The notes under the pieces were generated by a model. It was not told the DNA's origin. It ran no database searches and saw nothing but the letters and a program-made list of their open reading frames with translations. Source: UKL13-2 sp038236905 (GTDB taxonomy: Bacteria > Pseudomonadota > Gammaproteobacteria > Burkholderiales > Usitatibacteraceae). From it: a stretch of 64,000 bases of DNA. Of the stretch, positions 26,771 through 35,781 are shown piece by piece; position 1 is the first letter of the stretch, and every line of letters starts with the position of its first letter. The stretch covers positions 1-64,000 of the forward strand of contig JBBRZG010000001.1 of the NCBI GenBank assembly GCA_038236905.1. The letters are read 5' to 3'. The position numbers and the translations under genes were made by a program.

Positions 26771-27528
26771 ATCCGTCCGCGCTGCTTCCATCTGGCATAA
26801 ACACGGCAGGCATTAACAACCTCGCCGAAATATGGGTTTATCTTTCGGCCACACCGTTATTCGGCCTCACGCTAACCTTGCTTGCTTATGTGCTCGCGGA
26901 CATGGCCTATCAGCGGACGAATCGCCATCCTCTTGCCAATCCGGTATTGATCGCTGTGGCAACGATTATTGCCGTGTTGACCTTGACACATACCGACTAC
27001 AAAACCTATTTTCAAGGCGCGCAATTTGTTCACTTTTTGCTGGGCACGGCGACCGTCTCCCTCGCCATTCCGCTCGCCCGGTTATGGAACGAGCTCCGCG
27101 CGCGCGCGATCCCTTTACTGGTGGCCGTCGTGGCCGGTGGCGCGAGTTCGGTGCTGGTGGCAGTGGGCGTGGCCAAATTGCTGGCGGCCCCGCCGACTAT
27201 CGTCATGTCACTATTACCCAAATCGGTCACCGCACCGATCGCGATGGGTATCGCAGAACAAATCGGCGGCTCGCCTACATTGGCGGCAGTATTCGCCATC
27301 AGCACCGGCATTGTCGGTGCATTGATTGCAACACCGCTGCTTAATTTATTGGGCGTTCGCGATTGGGCGGCCCGCGGCTTTGCCGTCGGCGTCGCCGCAC
27401 ATGGCATCGGCACCGCTCGCGCCTATTCGGTTCATCCGCGCGCGGGCGCGTACGCGAGTTTGGGCATGGGCCTTCACGCGCTGCTCGGGGCGATTGCGTT
27501 GCCGTGGTTGGCGAAGCTGATTATTTAG
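26767..27528 (+). CDS. lrgB: CidB/LrgB family membrane protein
   Basis: A 253-residue polytopic membrane protein with about seven to eight segments, the partner of LrgA. Diagnostic sequences are LLPKSVTAPIAMGIAEQIGG and VAAHGIGTARAY. It starts in the lrgA stop (ATGA), so the pair is translationally coupled. LrgAB systems have been linked to control of autolysis and, in some bacteria and chloroplasts, to pyruvate or glycolate transport; which applies here is unknown. No LytSR pair is adjacent, although two LytS/LytTR pairs lie 6-12 kb away. Confidence 0.92.
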   Translation: MNPSALLPSGINTAGINNLAEIWVYLSATPLFGLTLTLLAYVLADMAYQRTNRHPLANPVLIAVATIIAVLTLTHTDYKTYFQGAQFVHFLLGTATVSLAIPLARLWNELRARAIPLLVAVVAGGASSVLVAVGVAKLLAAPPTIVMSLLPKSVTAPIAMGIAEQIGGSPTLAAVFAISTGIVGALIATPLLNLLGVRDWAARGFAVGVAAHGIGTARAYSVHPRAGAYASLGMGLHALLGAIALPWLAKLII

Positions 27529-27551
27529 TCTTTGGCTGAAACACTAACACC

Positions 27552-27620
27552 CGCGCGGCTCTAAACAATTAAATGCCTCAAAAACCACGTCTAGCCTAGG
27601 GCTTTACTTTACATTGCGCG
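27552..27620 (+). repeat. Dispersed intergenic repeat, degraded copy E
   Basis: AAATGCCTCAAAAACCACGT then CTAGCCTAGGGCTTTA parallels AAATGGCTCGAAAAG-CACGT and ATATGCTGGGGTTTG of the copy at 35968. The left arm has decayed so the hairpin is poor. It lies between lrgB and the icd promoter. Confidence 0.4.
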
Positions 27621-27648
27621 AGATTTCCAGCGGCTGGCTGGCAGGATT

Positions 27649-27657
27649 TGCTATAAT
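27649..27657 (+). promoter_or_regulatory. Extended -10 promoter element before icd
   Basis: TGCTATAAT is a perfect -10 hexamer (27652-27657) with the extended TGn element. No good -35 is seen at 17 bases, which fits an extended -10 promoter. It predicts an icd leader of about 75 bases. Confidence 0.6.
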
Positions 27658-27738
27658 TCTGCAAGCAATCCTTATTCGTAAATTCCCTCCGCGCTGCAAA
27701 TACGCTCATCCGCCCACCTTCTTTCCGCAGGAATCCCC

Positions 27739-28953
27739 ATGGCTAAAATCGAAGTTAAAAACCCCGTCGTTGAAATGGATGGCGATGAGATGACGCGCAT
27801 CATCTGGCAAATGATTCGTGAAAAATTAATCCTGCCGTATCTAGATATCGATTTGAAATACTACGATTTGGGGATGGAGCATCGCGATGCAACTGACGAC
27901 AAAGTCACCGTCGATTCCGCGATGGCAACCAAGCAATATGGGGTTGCCGTAAAGTGCGCGACAATCACGCCGGATGAGGCACGCGTGAAGGAGTTTGGCC
28001 TTAAGCAGATGTGGAAATCGCCAAATGGCACCATCCGCAATATCCTGGACGGCACCATTTTCCGTGAGCCGATTATTTGTAAGAATGTGCCGCGCCTAGT
28101 GGCGCATTGGGATAAGCCGGTGGTGGTCGCACGCCATGGTTTTGGCGACCAGTATCGCGCCACCGATTTTCAGTTTCCGAGCGCGGGTACGCTCATTGTT
28201 AAGTTCACGCCAACAGATGGTTCGGCACCCATTGAGCGTGAAGTATTCAAAGCGCCGGGAGCGGGTATTTCATTGTCGATGTATAACCTCGATGAATCCA
28301 TCGCCGGTTTTGCGCGCGCCTGTTTTAACTACAGCTTACAACGCAAATACCCGATGTATTTGTCTACCAAAAATACCATTTTGAAAGTCTATGATGGTCG
28401 TTTCAAAAACCTGTTCCAAGAAATTTTTGATGCGGAATTCAAGGCGAAATTTGACGCCGAAGGCATCACCTATGAACACCGTCTCATTGATGACATGGTG
28501 GCTTCGAATTTGAAATGGAGTGGCGGTTATTTGTGGGCCTGTAAAAACTATGACGGCGACGTGCAATCTGACACCGTGGCGCAGGGTTATGGCTCACTCG
28601 GTTTGATGACCTCCGTGCTGATGTCGCCGGACGGCAAAACCGTCGAATCCGAAGCCGCGCACGGCACGGTGACCCGCCATTACCGCATGCATCAGCAAGG
28701 CAAACCCACGTCAACCAACCCGATTGCGTCAATCTACGCTTGGACGCGCGGCTTGCAAGCGCGTGGCCGTATGGACGGCACGCAAGATGTGGTGGACTTT
28801 GCGCTGAAGCTCGAAAAGGCCTGCGTGGATGTGGTCGAGGCGGGCAAAATGACCAAAGATCTGGCGACTTTGATTAGCGCGGATCATCCGTACCTTACGA
28901 CCGAGGAGTATATGCACGCGGTTGATGCAGAACTGAAGAAGCAGATGGCGTAG
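27739..28953 (+). CDS. icd: NADP-dependent isocitrate dehydrogenase
   Basis: Oxidatively decarboxylates isocitrate to 2-oxoglutarate in the citric acid cycle. It has 404 residues and belongs to the homodimeric eukaryote-like subfamily: PVVEMDGDEMTRIIW at the N-terminus, SPNGTIRNILDGTIFREPI for substrate binding, and RLIDDMVASNLKW with the metal-ligand aspartates. AAHGTVTRHYR near the C-terminus is part of the NADP site. This type is not the E. coli Icd type. It is a single-gene unit with a promoter at 27649 and a terminator at 29001. Confidence 0.96.
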   Translation: MAKIEVKNPVVEMDGDEMTRIIWQMIREKLILPYLDIDLKYYDLGMEHRDATDDKVTVDSAMATKQYGVAVKCATITPDEARVKEFGLKQMWKSPNGTIRNILDGTIFREPIICKNVPRLVAHWDKPVVVARHGFGDQYRATDFQFPSAGTLIVKFTPTDGSAPIEREVFKAPGAGISLSMYNLDESIAGFARACFNYSLQRKYPMYLSTKNTILKVYDGRFKNLFQEIFDAEFKAKFDAEGITYEHRLIDDMVASNLKWSGGYLWACKNYDGDVQSDTVAQGYGSLGLMTSVLMSPDGKTVESEAAHGTVTRHYRMHQQGKPTSTNPIASIYAWTRGLQARGRMDGTQDVVDFALKLEKACVDVVEAGKMTKDLATLISADHPYLTTEEYMHAVDAELKKQMA

Positions 28954-29000
28954 CGCCGCCTAGCGATCTCATTGGATTCAGATCAAGTTAGAAAAGAATA

Positions 29001-29034
29001 GTGAAAAAAAGCTTTTGAGAGAAAGCTTTTTTCA
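29001..29034 (+). terminator. Rho-independent terminator after icd
   Basis: GTGAAAAAAAGCTTT and its near-perfect complement (one A unpaired) around a short GAGAG-like loop, with the T6 run inside the descending arm. It lies 48 bases after the icd stop. Confidence 0.8.
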
Positions 29035-29174
29035 CGTTCATGGCGCGTTCAGGCAAGCGAAACTATTTTGATGCCGTACGTTCCATGTTCAACATGTTTA
29101 AGCAGGACCGGAGGCAGGCTGTTTTGGTAAATTAATTTATCCATTTTGTTGGTTAATCTATGAAAGGTGTTCCC

Positions 29175-29783
29175 ATGCTAAAAACGCTCATTGCCGCTGT
29201 CGTGCTGGCGGCATCATTTTCAACTGGCGCAATCGCTGCCGCCACGGTTGGACAGGCTGCGCCTGATTTCGCGCTTACCGACGTAAATGGCAAAACCGTC
29301 AAACTCGCGGACTTCAAAGGCAAAAACGTGGTGATGGAATGGCATAACCCGGGATGTCCATTCGTTCAAAAGCACTACAACAGCAACAACATGCAAACGC
29401 TCCAAAAAAAATACGATGCGAAAGATACGGTGTGGCTCACGGTTAATTCGACCGAGACCAACCATCAGGATTACCTGAGCAACGACAAACTTCGTGGATA
29501 TATCGCGGACAAGAACGCCACGCCAGACGCCTACATGACCGATGTTGATGGCAAGGTCGGTAGAAGCTATGGCGCCAAAACAACGCCGCATATGTTCATC
29601 ATCAATCCCGCAGGAATGGTGGTGTATGCAGGCGCGATTGACGATAAGCCTGGCACTAAGGTCGAGGAAATTAAGGCTGCAAAGAACTTTGTGGTCGGCG
29701 CGTTAGATGATTTAAAGGCGGGCAAGCCGGTTTCTACCGCTACCACGCAACCTTACGGATGCAGCGTCAAATATAAAAGCTAG
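29175..29783 (+). CDS. Exported thioredoxin-fold (redoxin/AhpC-TSA family) protein
   Basis: A 202-residue periplasmic protein. The signal peptide (LKTLIAAVVLAASFSTGAIA) is followed by a thioredoxin fold with APDFALTDVNGKTVKLADFKGK and the active-site region WHNPGCPFVQKHY, which has a single Cys (CPFV) rather than CxxC; a second Cys is near the C-terminus in PYGCSVKY. KTTPHMFIINPAG supplies the cis-proline. Family members act in peroxide reduction or thiol redox. The ATG at 29175 has AAAGG eight bases upstream; the ATG at 29160 lacks one. Confidence 0.85.
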   Translation: MLKTLIAAVVLAASFSTGAIAAATVGQAAPDFALTDVNGKTVKLADFKGKNVVMEWHNPGCPFVQKHYNSNNMQTLQKKYDAKDTVWLTVNSTETNHQDYLSNDKLRGYIADKNATPDAYMTDVDGKVGRSYGAKTTPHMFIINPAGMVVYAGAIDDKPGTKVEEIKAAKNFVVGALDDLKAGKPVSTATTQPYGCSVKYKS

Positions 29784-29803
29784 TATTGAGTTTTGCCGCA
29801 GAT

Positions 29804-29835
29804 AAAAAAGCCCGCGTCGACGCGGGCTTTTTGTG
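29804..29835. terminator. Bidirectional terminator
   Basis: AAAAAGCCCGCG-TCGA-CGCGGGCTTTTT is a near-perfect palindrome with T runs on both strands. It ends the redoxin gene and can also end leftward transcription from the Crp/Fnr gene, which stops at 29937. Confidence 0.9.
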
Positions 29836-29936
29836 TTTTTTTTGTGTTTCCAAGGCCATCTGAAGCCAGCGCTGCACAAATCGCACAATCCAATGCAAAT
29901 TCGCTTACGAGTTTGTCAGACTGCAGTTACCAATTT

Positions 29937-30587
29937 TTACTGCGTCGCCAACCGATCGTCCAGAATCGTAATCGATTTGCGTTGCACGTTAATATAGCCA
30001 CCGTCTTGCAAATCCTGCAAGGTACGGTTCACCATCTCGCGCGATGCGCCCACCATGCTGGCGAGATCTTTTTGCGTAAACGGTTCGCCAACCACGCGTT
30101 TGCCATTGGACACAATGGCGAGCTCAAGTAAGGTTTGCGAAATTCGCGTCGAAATATCCGTCAAAGCGAGCGAATTTATTTTACGGTCAGCGTGACGGAT
30201 TCGCGTGGCAAGCGTTTCCATGACCCGCACGGCAATGTCGGGCGACTCCTCTACAACGCGTTGAAATCCGGCGTACGATAAAACGGTGAAGTGGCAGCGA
30301 TCAAGCGCCGCGACATTGGCGCAACGCGGCTCTTGATCCAACAAAGGCAGCTCACCAAAAAAATCACCAGGGCCCAGTGTTTTGAGAATGACTTCGCGGC
30401 TTGGATCAGTTTCGTCGGTCATGTAAACCTTCACCTGACCCGCATTAATCACGTAGAACGACGTGGCAACGTCGCCTTCTTTCAGGATCACGCTGCCTTT
30501 GTCAAAAGCAACCCTTGCGGTATGCGCGACCAAGCTCTCCAACTGCTTCGCAGAAAGGTTCCGAAATAATGGAATGATATTAAGCAC
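29937..30587 (-). CDS. Crp/Fnr family transcriptional regulator
   Basis: A 216-residue regulator with an N-terminal cyclic-nucleotide-binding-like beta roll (about 1-115, with LKTLGPGDFFGELPLLD) and a C-terminal winged helix containing FTQKDLASMVGASREMVNRTL as the recognition helix. The N-terminal cysteine cluster of oxygen-sensing Fnr is absent, so it is not a classical Fnr. GELPLLD plus a downstream arginine is compatible with cyclic-nucleotide binding but does not prove it. The start is GTG with AGGA five bases upstream. Its targets are unknown. Confidence 0.92.
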   Translation of the reverse strand: MLNIIPLFRNLSAKQLESLVAHTARVAFDKGSVILKEGDVATSFYVINAGQVKVYMTDETDPSREVILKTLGPGDFFGELPLLDQEPRCANVAALDRCHFTVLSYAGFQRVVEESPDIAVRVMETLATRIRHADRKINSLALTDISTRISQTLLELAIVSNGKRVVGEPFTQKDLASMVGASREMVNRTLQDLQDGGYINVQRKSITILDDRLATQ

Positions 30588-30706
30588 TTGTCCTGCCTGA
30601 GCGGTTAAATTGTCAAGCTTTAGTATGCGTGCGGCGTCGCTTCAAAAAAATGAAGTAGTTCACATTTTTCAAATGCGTCGGCAATCCTGCTTTGGGTCCG
30701 GCTAAA

Positions 30707-31393
30707 TTACGACTGATCGGCTCGACCGCCGCCCAAAATATGTCGGGACACGACGCCTTTCAGAATATGAAGGCGCTGATGAAAGAAATGCTCGGCACCA
30801 GGTATCACTGTGACCGGCAAATTGTGACCCCGCGCCCAATCTAGGGAGTCCCCAAGCGGCACGGTTTCGTCCATCTCGCCATGCACGACAAGCGTCGAAT
30901 CACGCGGCTTCATCCGGAGAATGGATTTATCCTGCAACCTGCTCAACGATGGCGCAATCAGCACCATTTCAGTCGCGTTTAGACCTGGCTCCAACTCGTT
31001 CAATCGTGTGCTGGCGGCAAGTGTTACCGCACCACCGAATGAAAACCCGGCCAGCCATAGCGGCAGCTTGGTTGAGGCGTCCGAATGTTTTTCGATGGCA
31101 AGCGAGACAACACGAAGCATGTCATCCGTCTCGCCACGCGCTTCGTCATGCACGCCTTCGCTGGCCCCTACACCGCGGAAATTGAACCGATAGACATCCG
31201 CACCGGCGTCAAAAAATGTCCGCGCCAAGGTGGTCACCACTTTGTTATCCATTGAGCCGCCAAATAATGGATGGGGATGCGCCACGACGGCGATCGCGCT
31301 CGATTGATGGTCGGATCGAACATGAGATGCGACCTCAATCGCGCCGGCCGCGCCGGCAATCAATTCACGAAAATTAGGAAATGGTGCGGCCAT
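30707..31393 (-). CDS. Alpha/beta hydrolase (COG2945-like)
   Basis: A 228-residue soluble alpha/beta hydrolase. The oxyanion segment VAHPHPLFGGSMDNKVV, the nucleophile elbow GFSFGGAV, the acid in VHGEMDETVP and the base in GAEHFFH are all in place, so it should be active. This group is often annotated as dienelactone-hydrolase-like or as an uncharacterised esterase; the substrate is unknown. The ferredoxin gene lies 20 bases upstream on the same strand, suggesting cotranscription with it and the VanZ gene. Confidence 0.88.
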   Translation of the reverse strand: MAAPFPNFRELIAGAAGAIEVASHVRSDHQSSAIAVVAHPHPLFGGSMDNKVVTTLARTFFDAGADVYRFNFRGVGASEGVHDEARGETDDMLRVVSLAIEKHSDASTKLPLWLAGFSFGGAVTLAASTRLNELEPGLNATEMVLIAPSLSRLQDKSILRMKPRDSTLVVHGEMDETVPLGDSLDWARGHNLPVTVIPGAEHFFHQRLHILKGVVSRHILGGGRADQS

Positions 31394-31413
31394 AATATTG
31401 CGCTATCAAATTG

Positions 31414-31749
31414 CTAGATTTTGAGCCGCTCAACGACCCGACCGTGTTGAATGTGTTCACTGATAATTTCGTCAACATCATCTTTATCGATGTAGTGATA
31501 CCAAACATTGTCGGGGTAAATGACCAGAACCGGCCCTTCCTCGCACCGATCCAAGCAGCCCGCAGAATTGATGCGAACCTTACCCTCGCCTGACAAACCC
31601 AATTTCTTGATCTGGTCTTTGGCATAGGCACGGACGCCTTCGGCATCGTGCTGGTTACAACATTCTCGTCCACCATCGCGTTGATTTACACAGAAAAAAA
31701 CGTGGTGCTCGTAATAGCTTTGATCCGTATCGTTCGCTTCATTGCTCAT
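31414..31749 (-). CDS. (2Fe-2S) ferredoxin domain-containing protein
   Basis: A 111-residue thioredoxin-like [2Fe-2S] ferredoxin. Cluster ligands are visible as Cys in HVFFCVNQRDGGRECC and as NSAGCLDRCEEGPV further on, the pattern of shethna-type/NuoE-like ferredoxins. It would act as a small electron carrier in the cytoplasm. The ATG at 31749 has AGGAA five bases upstream; 12 further in-frame codons upstream are not supported. It sits between the VanZ and hydrolase genes on the same strand. Confidence 0.9.
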   Translation of the reverse strand: MSNEANDTDQSYYEHHVFFCVNQRDGGRECCNQHDAEGVRAYAKDQIKKLGLSGEGKVRINSAGCLDRCEEGPVLVIYPDNVWYHYIDKDDVDEIISEHIQHGRVVERLKI

Positions 31750-31784
31750 TGGTATTTCCTTAAGATTTAATCGTGCCGAGGCCA

Positions 31785-32972
31785 CTAATTTTCAAAACGA
31801 TGTTTCACAAACAACGACGCTAAAAATATCAGCGCCAGCAGCGGCCAAACCTCGTGCACCCAGCGCGTGAGGCTGGCGAAATTTAGCAACTGTCCATACG
31901 GCCAATCAAATAGGCGCAGGATGTCGCTCCAAGTGCCGTACACCCCGGTAACCTTTGCCAACAGCGCACCCGCAAATACAAACAGAGTGGCAGAAAATGC
32001 GCGCCAACGGAACGAGCGTTGCGAAAAAAAAGTAAACAAGAGAAAACCTAAACTTAAACCAATAACAGTGCCCGGCCCCATCCATGCGATTAGCAGCGGC
32101 GCTTTTAACAACATCGCCGCCATCGAAAATTTCGCCACAAATCCCAACACGATAATCACCAAGACACTTACCCAGGCACGGTTGGCGGGATGCAACAGAA
32201 GCGACAAAAACAGCGCAAATCCACCCACATTAAATGTAATGGCAATCGCCTGCGGCAATAAGAATAGAGGATCGTATGCATGTGACTGCGCATCGGGGCT
32301 AAAAGCAGGCACCAGACCTGCGCCAATGGGGCCGGCAGAACTGTTAATCACATTACCCGCTTCAAAAAAAGGGATGGCAGGATTAAGCTGAGAAAAAAAC
32401 CAAATCGCTAGTAGCAAAAGACCCCATTCGGTTTCTACGCCATAGGAGAAATGCCGATGGCGCCATTGCTCAATTTGCGCAAGCACCCGACGACCGGGCG
32501 GCACCAGCACCACCGTTGCGCCCACCATTGCGCCGAGTGAATTTGCCGCCCAATCAAACATTGACGACACTCTACCCGGCAGGAAAGATTGGGCGTATTC
32601 CAACATGAACGAAAGCGTGATCGCCGCCGCCACGCTGATCAGCCAAGCGTGAACATCAACTGATGCCGGAACAGCAACCGGTCCCAAGCGACGGCGTGCA
32701 CGAAATCGCCAGATGGCCGCCACCAGCGCACCCAGCGGCACATAGGCAACAAGATTGATCGCGATATCAAATATCGACCAATACTTGGGCCATGCGAACA
32801 GTACAAATGATTCCGCTGCGCGCCACCCAAAAAAGGGATTCAGACTCGCATAAATGATGGTCAGCGTATATACCACGAGCGCACCCGGACCCGCGCGCAT
32901 ACGCGGCCCCGCGCCGATGCGGGTATCGGACAACGAGGCGCGCTTTTGTGAGGCTGTGGATAGGTTGCGCAT
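31785..32972 (-). CDS. VanZ family membrane protein
   Basis: A polytopic membrane protein of about 395 residues. The first half is a VanZ-like domain with IFDIAINLVAYVPLGALVA and FMLEYAQSFLPGRVSSMFDWAANSLGAMVG, a signature of that family. The second half has about six further hydrophobic segments without a recognisable domain. VanZ proteins are linked to low-level teicoplanin resistance in enterococci, but the many proteobacterial members are uncharacterised. The start is uncertain: ATG at 32972 has no clear ribosome site and an ATG around residue 25 is possible. Confidence 0.8.
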   Translation of the reverse strand: MRNLSTASQKRASLSDTRIGAGPRMRAGPGALVVYTLTIIYASLNPFFGWRAAESFVLFAWPKYWSIFDIAINLVAYVPLGALVAAIWRFRARRRLGPVAVPASVDVHAWLISVAAAITLSFMLEYAQSFLPGRVSSMFDWAANSLGAMVGATVVLVPPGRRVLAQIEQWRHRHFSYGVETEWGLLLLAIWFFSQLNPAIPFFEAGNVINSSAGPIGAGLVPAFSPDAQSHAYDPLFLLPQAIAITFNVGGFALFLSLLLHPANRAWVSVLVIIVLGFVAKFSMAAMLLKAPLLIAWMGPGTVIGLSLGFLLFTFFSQRSFRWRAFSATLFVFAGALLAKVTGVYGTWSDILRLFDWPYGQLLNFASLTRWVHEVWPLLALIFLASLFVKHRFEN

Positions 32973-33171
32973 AGGCAAAAATGTCGTGCCAGAGCAGCTA
33001 ACCGCCGCGGCAGGTAGCAAATTGCCGCGGCTTGTAACTGCTCGAACGGCGTAAGGCGATGATCTGCAGGATGCCGTTCACTAACAAGCATTGTCGCTGA
33101 AAAGACGATCGCGGTCGCTGCACCAAGTTTTTTCCAAACCTTAAGTCGGTTAGCAAAAGGCGGGCCGCCCG

Positions 33172-33690
33172 CTACACTGGTTTAAGAGACGATGTATAAC
33201 GGGCAGCGTTATCCAAATAGTGTTGCGCGATGCCTCGCAACATCGCGACCTCAGTATCCGTTAACTGCCGGATGACGCGGCCTGGGGAGCCGACGACCAG
33301 CGAGCGATCAGGGATCACCTTGCCTTCAGGAATCAACGAATTCGCACCAATCAAACAATCGCGTCCAATCACCGCGTGATTGAGCACCACTGCTTTAATG
33401 CCAATCAGCGAGCCCTCGCGAACTGTACACCCGTGCAGCATGGCCATATGGCCCACGCTGACGTTGCGCTCCAACGTCAGCGGGACGCCTTCATCGGTAT
33501 GCAACACCGCACCATCCTGAATATTGACGTTTTCACCAATGGTAATCGTATCGTTATCACCGCGTATGGTCACGTTCCACCATACACTCGCGCTTTTTTC
33601 AAGCACCACATCACCGACGACGGTCGCGTTGGGCGCAATGTAATTGTTGCCCTTGAGTTGAGGGATTTTGTCACCGAGCGCATAAATCAT
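33172..33690 (-). CDS. Gamma-carbonic anhydrase family protein
   Basis: A 172-residue left-handed beta-helix protein built of hexapeptide repeats (for example NYIAPNATVVGDVVLEKSA). The metal-site pattern is present: a His in AVLHTDEG and two in VGHMAMLHGC. Members are trimeric zinc or iron proteins; some hydrate CO2 and others have lost activity. Its ATG lies 12 bases after the LytTR response regulator stop on the same strand, so it is probably the last gene of that regulator transcript. Confidence 0.9.
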   Translation of the reverse strand: MIYALGDKIPQLKGNNYIAPNATVVGDVVLEKSASVWWNVTIRGDNDTITIGENVNIQDGAVLHTDEGVPLTLERNVSVGHMAMLHGCTVREGSLIGIKAVVLNHAVIGRDCLIGANSLIPEGKVIPDRSLVVGSPGRVIRQLTDTEVAMLRGIAQHYLDNAARYTSSLKPV

Positions 33691-33702
33691 ATTTCATTAA
33701 CC

Positions 33703-34497
33703 TTACATGTTGCGGAACAAATGCATAAACGGCTGACTCACCTGTAATGTTTCGGAGCGCGTTTTCAACTTGATTATGCCCTTGCCGGTTTCATCGCGCG
33801 ACACCGCTTTAATGGCACGCAAATTGACGATCGTGGCGCGATGAATTTGTTTGAAATGTGCTGCGTCCAGTTGCTCGAGCAACTCTTTTATAGGCGTGCG
33901 AATTAGCGCTTCGCCTTCGGCGGTCATCACTACCGTATATTTACTGTCGGCCTGAAAATAAGCCACCTCATCAATCATGATGAGCTTGGTATCTTTACCG
34001 GTGCCTGCAGTAATCCAGGCCAGCGGCTCGTGTTTTTTCTCCGCCTGCATGCTTACCTTGAGCTGCGCCAACAAAGCGCCGACCGCGCCACCATCTTCAC
34101 CGAATGCCGCGCCAGCACTAGGCTTTGGCGCTTTCAGCCTGGCGATGGTGGCGCTTAGTCGTTCTGCCGAAATCGGTTTTAGCAAATAATCAATGGCACC
34201 TTTTTCAAATGCGTCAATCGCGTATTGCTCATAGGCCGTAACAAAAACGATGCGGGTCTGGGGCGAGCAATCTTTGAGCGCTGCAGCCACATCCAGCCCG
34301 GTCAGACCCGGCATTCGAATATCTAGAAAGGCGACATCGGGTTTATGTGCGGCGATTTCCTCGAGGGCAGCAGCGCCGTCCTCAGCCTCGGCGATGATTT
34401 GCAGCTCAGGCCAGGCGCGCTTTAGCTGGGAGACAAGCTCTATCCGAAGCAGCTCCTCATCCTCCGCAATAACAGCCGTCGGGTTAATTTTTATCAT
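33703..34497 (-). CDS. LytTR-type response regulator (pair 1)
   Basis: A 264-residue regulator with an N-terminal receiver domain (Glu12/Asp13 pocket, phosphoacceptor Asp59 in VAFLDIRMPG, Thr/Ala switch in FVTAYE, Lys in YLLKPI) and a C-terminal LytTR DNA-binding domain (about 160-264) with YFQADSKYTVV and FKQIHRATIVNL. Its cognate is the kinase just upstream (66-base gap). A GTG four codons earlier is possible but has no better ribosome site. It is a clear paralogue of the regulator at 36085-36879. Confidence 0.92.
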   Translation of the reverse strand: MIKINPTAVIAEDEELLRIELVSQLKRAWPELQIIAEAEDGAAALEEIAAHKPDVAFLDIRMPGLTGLDVAAALKDCSPQTRIVFVTAYEQYAIDAFEKGAIDYLLKPISAERLSATIARLKAPKPSAGAAFGEDGGAVGALLAQLKVSMQAEKKHEPLAWITAGTGKDTKLIMIDEVAYFQADSKYTVVMTAEGEALIRTPIKELLEQLDAAHFKQIHRATIVNLRAIKAVSRDETGKGIIKLKTRSETLQVSQPFMHLFRNM

Positions 34498-34563
34498 ATT
34501 GTTTGTCACGCTTAAGGTTTTTTAGTGCTGATGGATCGGACTTGGATTAGTTTAGAAAAGGCT

Positions 34564-35781
34564 CTATGTCGCCAGAGGAATTGTAATCGCGGCCACCATG
34601 CCGCTGGGCACATTGAGCGATAGCGATAGCGACGCGGCCTCGCCGTAGGTCAGCTTCAACCGTTCACGCATATTCTTGAGCCCCAAACCGGTGCCGGAAG
34701 TGCCACCCTTTGGGCCTACACCATTGTCGGCAACGCTTAAGGTGAGCGCATTCTTCGTTGAAGCCGCACATATTAGGATTGTGCCGCCTCCGAGCTTGGG
34801 CTCCAAACCGTGCTTAATCGCATTTTCAACAAGCGTTTGGACCATCATCGGTAAAAATGACACGTTGGCAAGCGCATCAGGCACGTCAATTTCGACATTT
34901 AATCGAGCCCCCATGCGAATTTTTAAAATTTCAAGATAAGCGCGGGATCGTTCAATTTCACGGCCTAGCGTCGAGAATAAACTAACATTCGGCGACGCAC
35001 CCAGGTCAGCCGATTGCGGCAAAGCATTTCGCAAGTAGACAATCAGATTTCCCAACATTTCATCCGCGCGCTTCGGGTCGCTGCGCGTGAGCAATTGTGC
35101 GTTCGCCAACGTGTTGTATAAAAAATGCGGCTCGATCTGCGCCTGCAATTTTGCGAGCTTGGCATCGGTCAATGCACGATCCATCTCAGCACGTTCCTTG
35201 GCGATTCGCTGGTCGTCAAAACGTCGCGCGATTTGTTCGTTCAAGCGGTTCACGATCACGCGGATATTCTGGCGGTTTTTACCAAAATCAAGCACCAGAA
35301 ACAAATCACCGGGACGGCTTTCTACGCGAACATATGACGCCGCCCGCCCGCGCGCGCCCACCACAATTTTAATTTTTTCGCCCCCTGATGCGAATGAAAA
35401 GTAGCCCGCGCCGCCGCCGCCGGTGGTGCCTTCAATGCGGCGCGCTTCGGTTGAAGTGCGGGTGGGGAAAAAGCCTGGCATGACTTGTACGGCCGCCGCA
35501 CAAATGGCAAATGCCTCATCCGCGGGAATGCCCAACTCGAACGTGGCCTCATGGTGCGTGGAGGCATCGGCAAAGGTAAATGTCGGGTCGCGCAAACGCA
35601 TTGCACTGCGATACCAAAACGCCGTAAATACCATGAGGGAGGCACCCACAATACCGCCCGCTACAATGGCCAACGCCGATTGCTTGTAGCCCGTATAGAC
35701 GGCCAGCCCGAACGTAAATCCGGGCACAATCCCAGTCATCGTGATAAAGCCTGAGTAGAGACGCCACGGTATGGATTTCAT
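34564..35781 (-). CDS. LytS-like sensor histidine kinase (pair 1)
   Basis: A 405-residue kinase. Two membrane segments lie in the first 60 residues. Residues about 75-180 form a folded-looking domain (ELGIPADEAFAICAAAVQV onward) that I do not recognise as a standard sensor; it hints at a START-like alpha/beta fold. A short coiled coil leads to the His_kinase motif with His219 in IEPHFLYNTLANAQ, then a HATPase domain with NAIKHGLEP and GTGLGLKNMRERL. It shares extensive identity with the kinase at 36916, so the pairs arose by duplication. Its signal is unknown. Confidence 0.9.
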   Translation of the reverse strand: MKSIPWRLYSGFITMTGIVPGFTFGLAVYTGYKQSALAIVAGGIVGASLMVFTAFWYRSAMRLRDPTFTFADASTHHEATFELGIPADEAFAICAAAVQVMPGFFPTRTSTEARRIEGTTGGGGAGYFSFASGGEKIKIVVGARGRAASYVRVESRPGDLFLVLDFGKNRQNIRVIVNRLNEQIARRFDDQRIAKERAEMDRALTDAKLAKLQAQIEPHFLYNTLANAQLLTRSDPKRADEMLGNLIVYLRNALPQSADLGASPNVSLFSTLGREIERSRAYLEILKIRMGARLNVEIDVPDALANVSFLPMMVQTLVENAIKHGLEPKLGGGTILICAASTKNALTLSVADNGVGPKGGTSGTGLGLKNMRERLKLTYGEAASLSLSLNVPSGMVAAITIPLAT

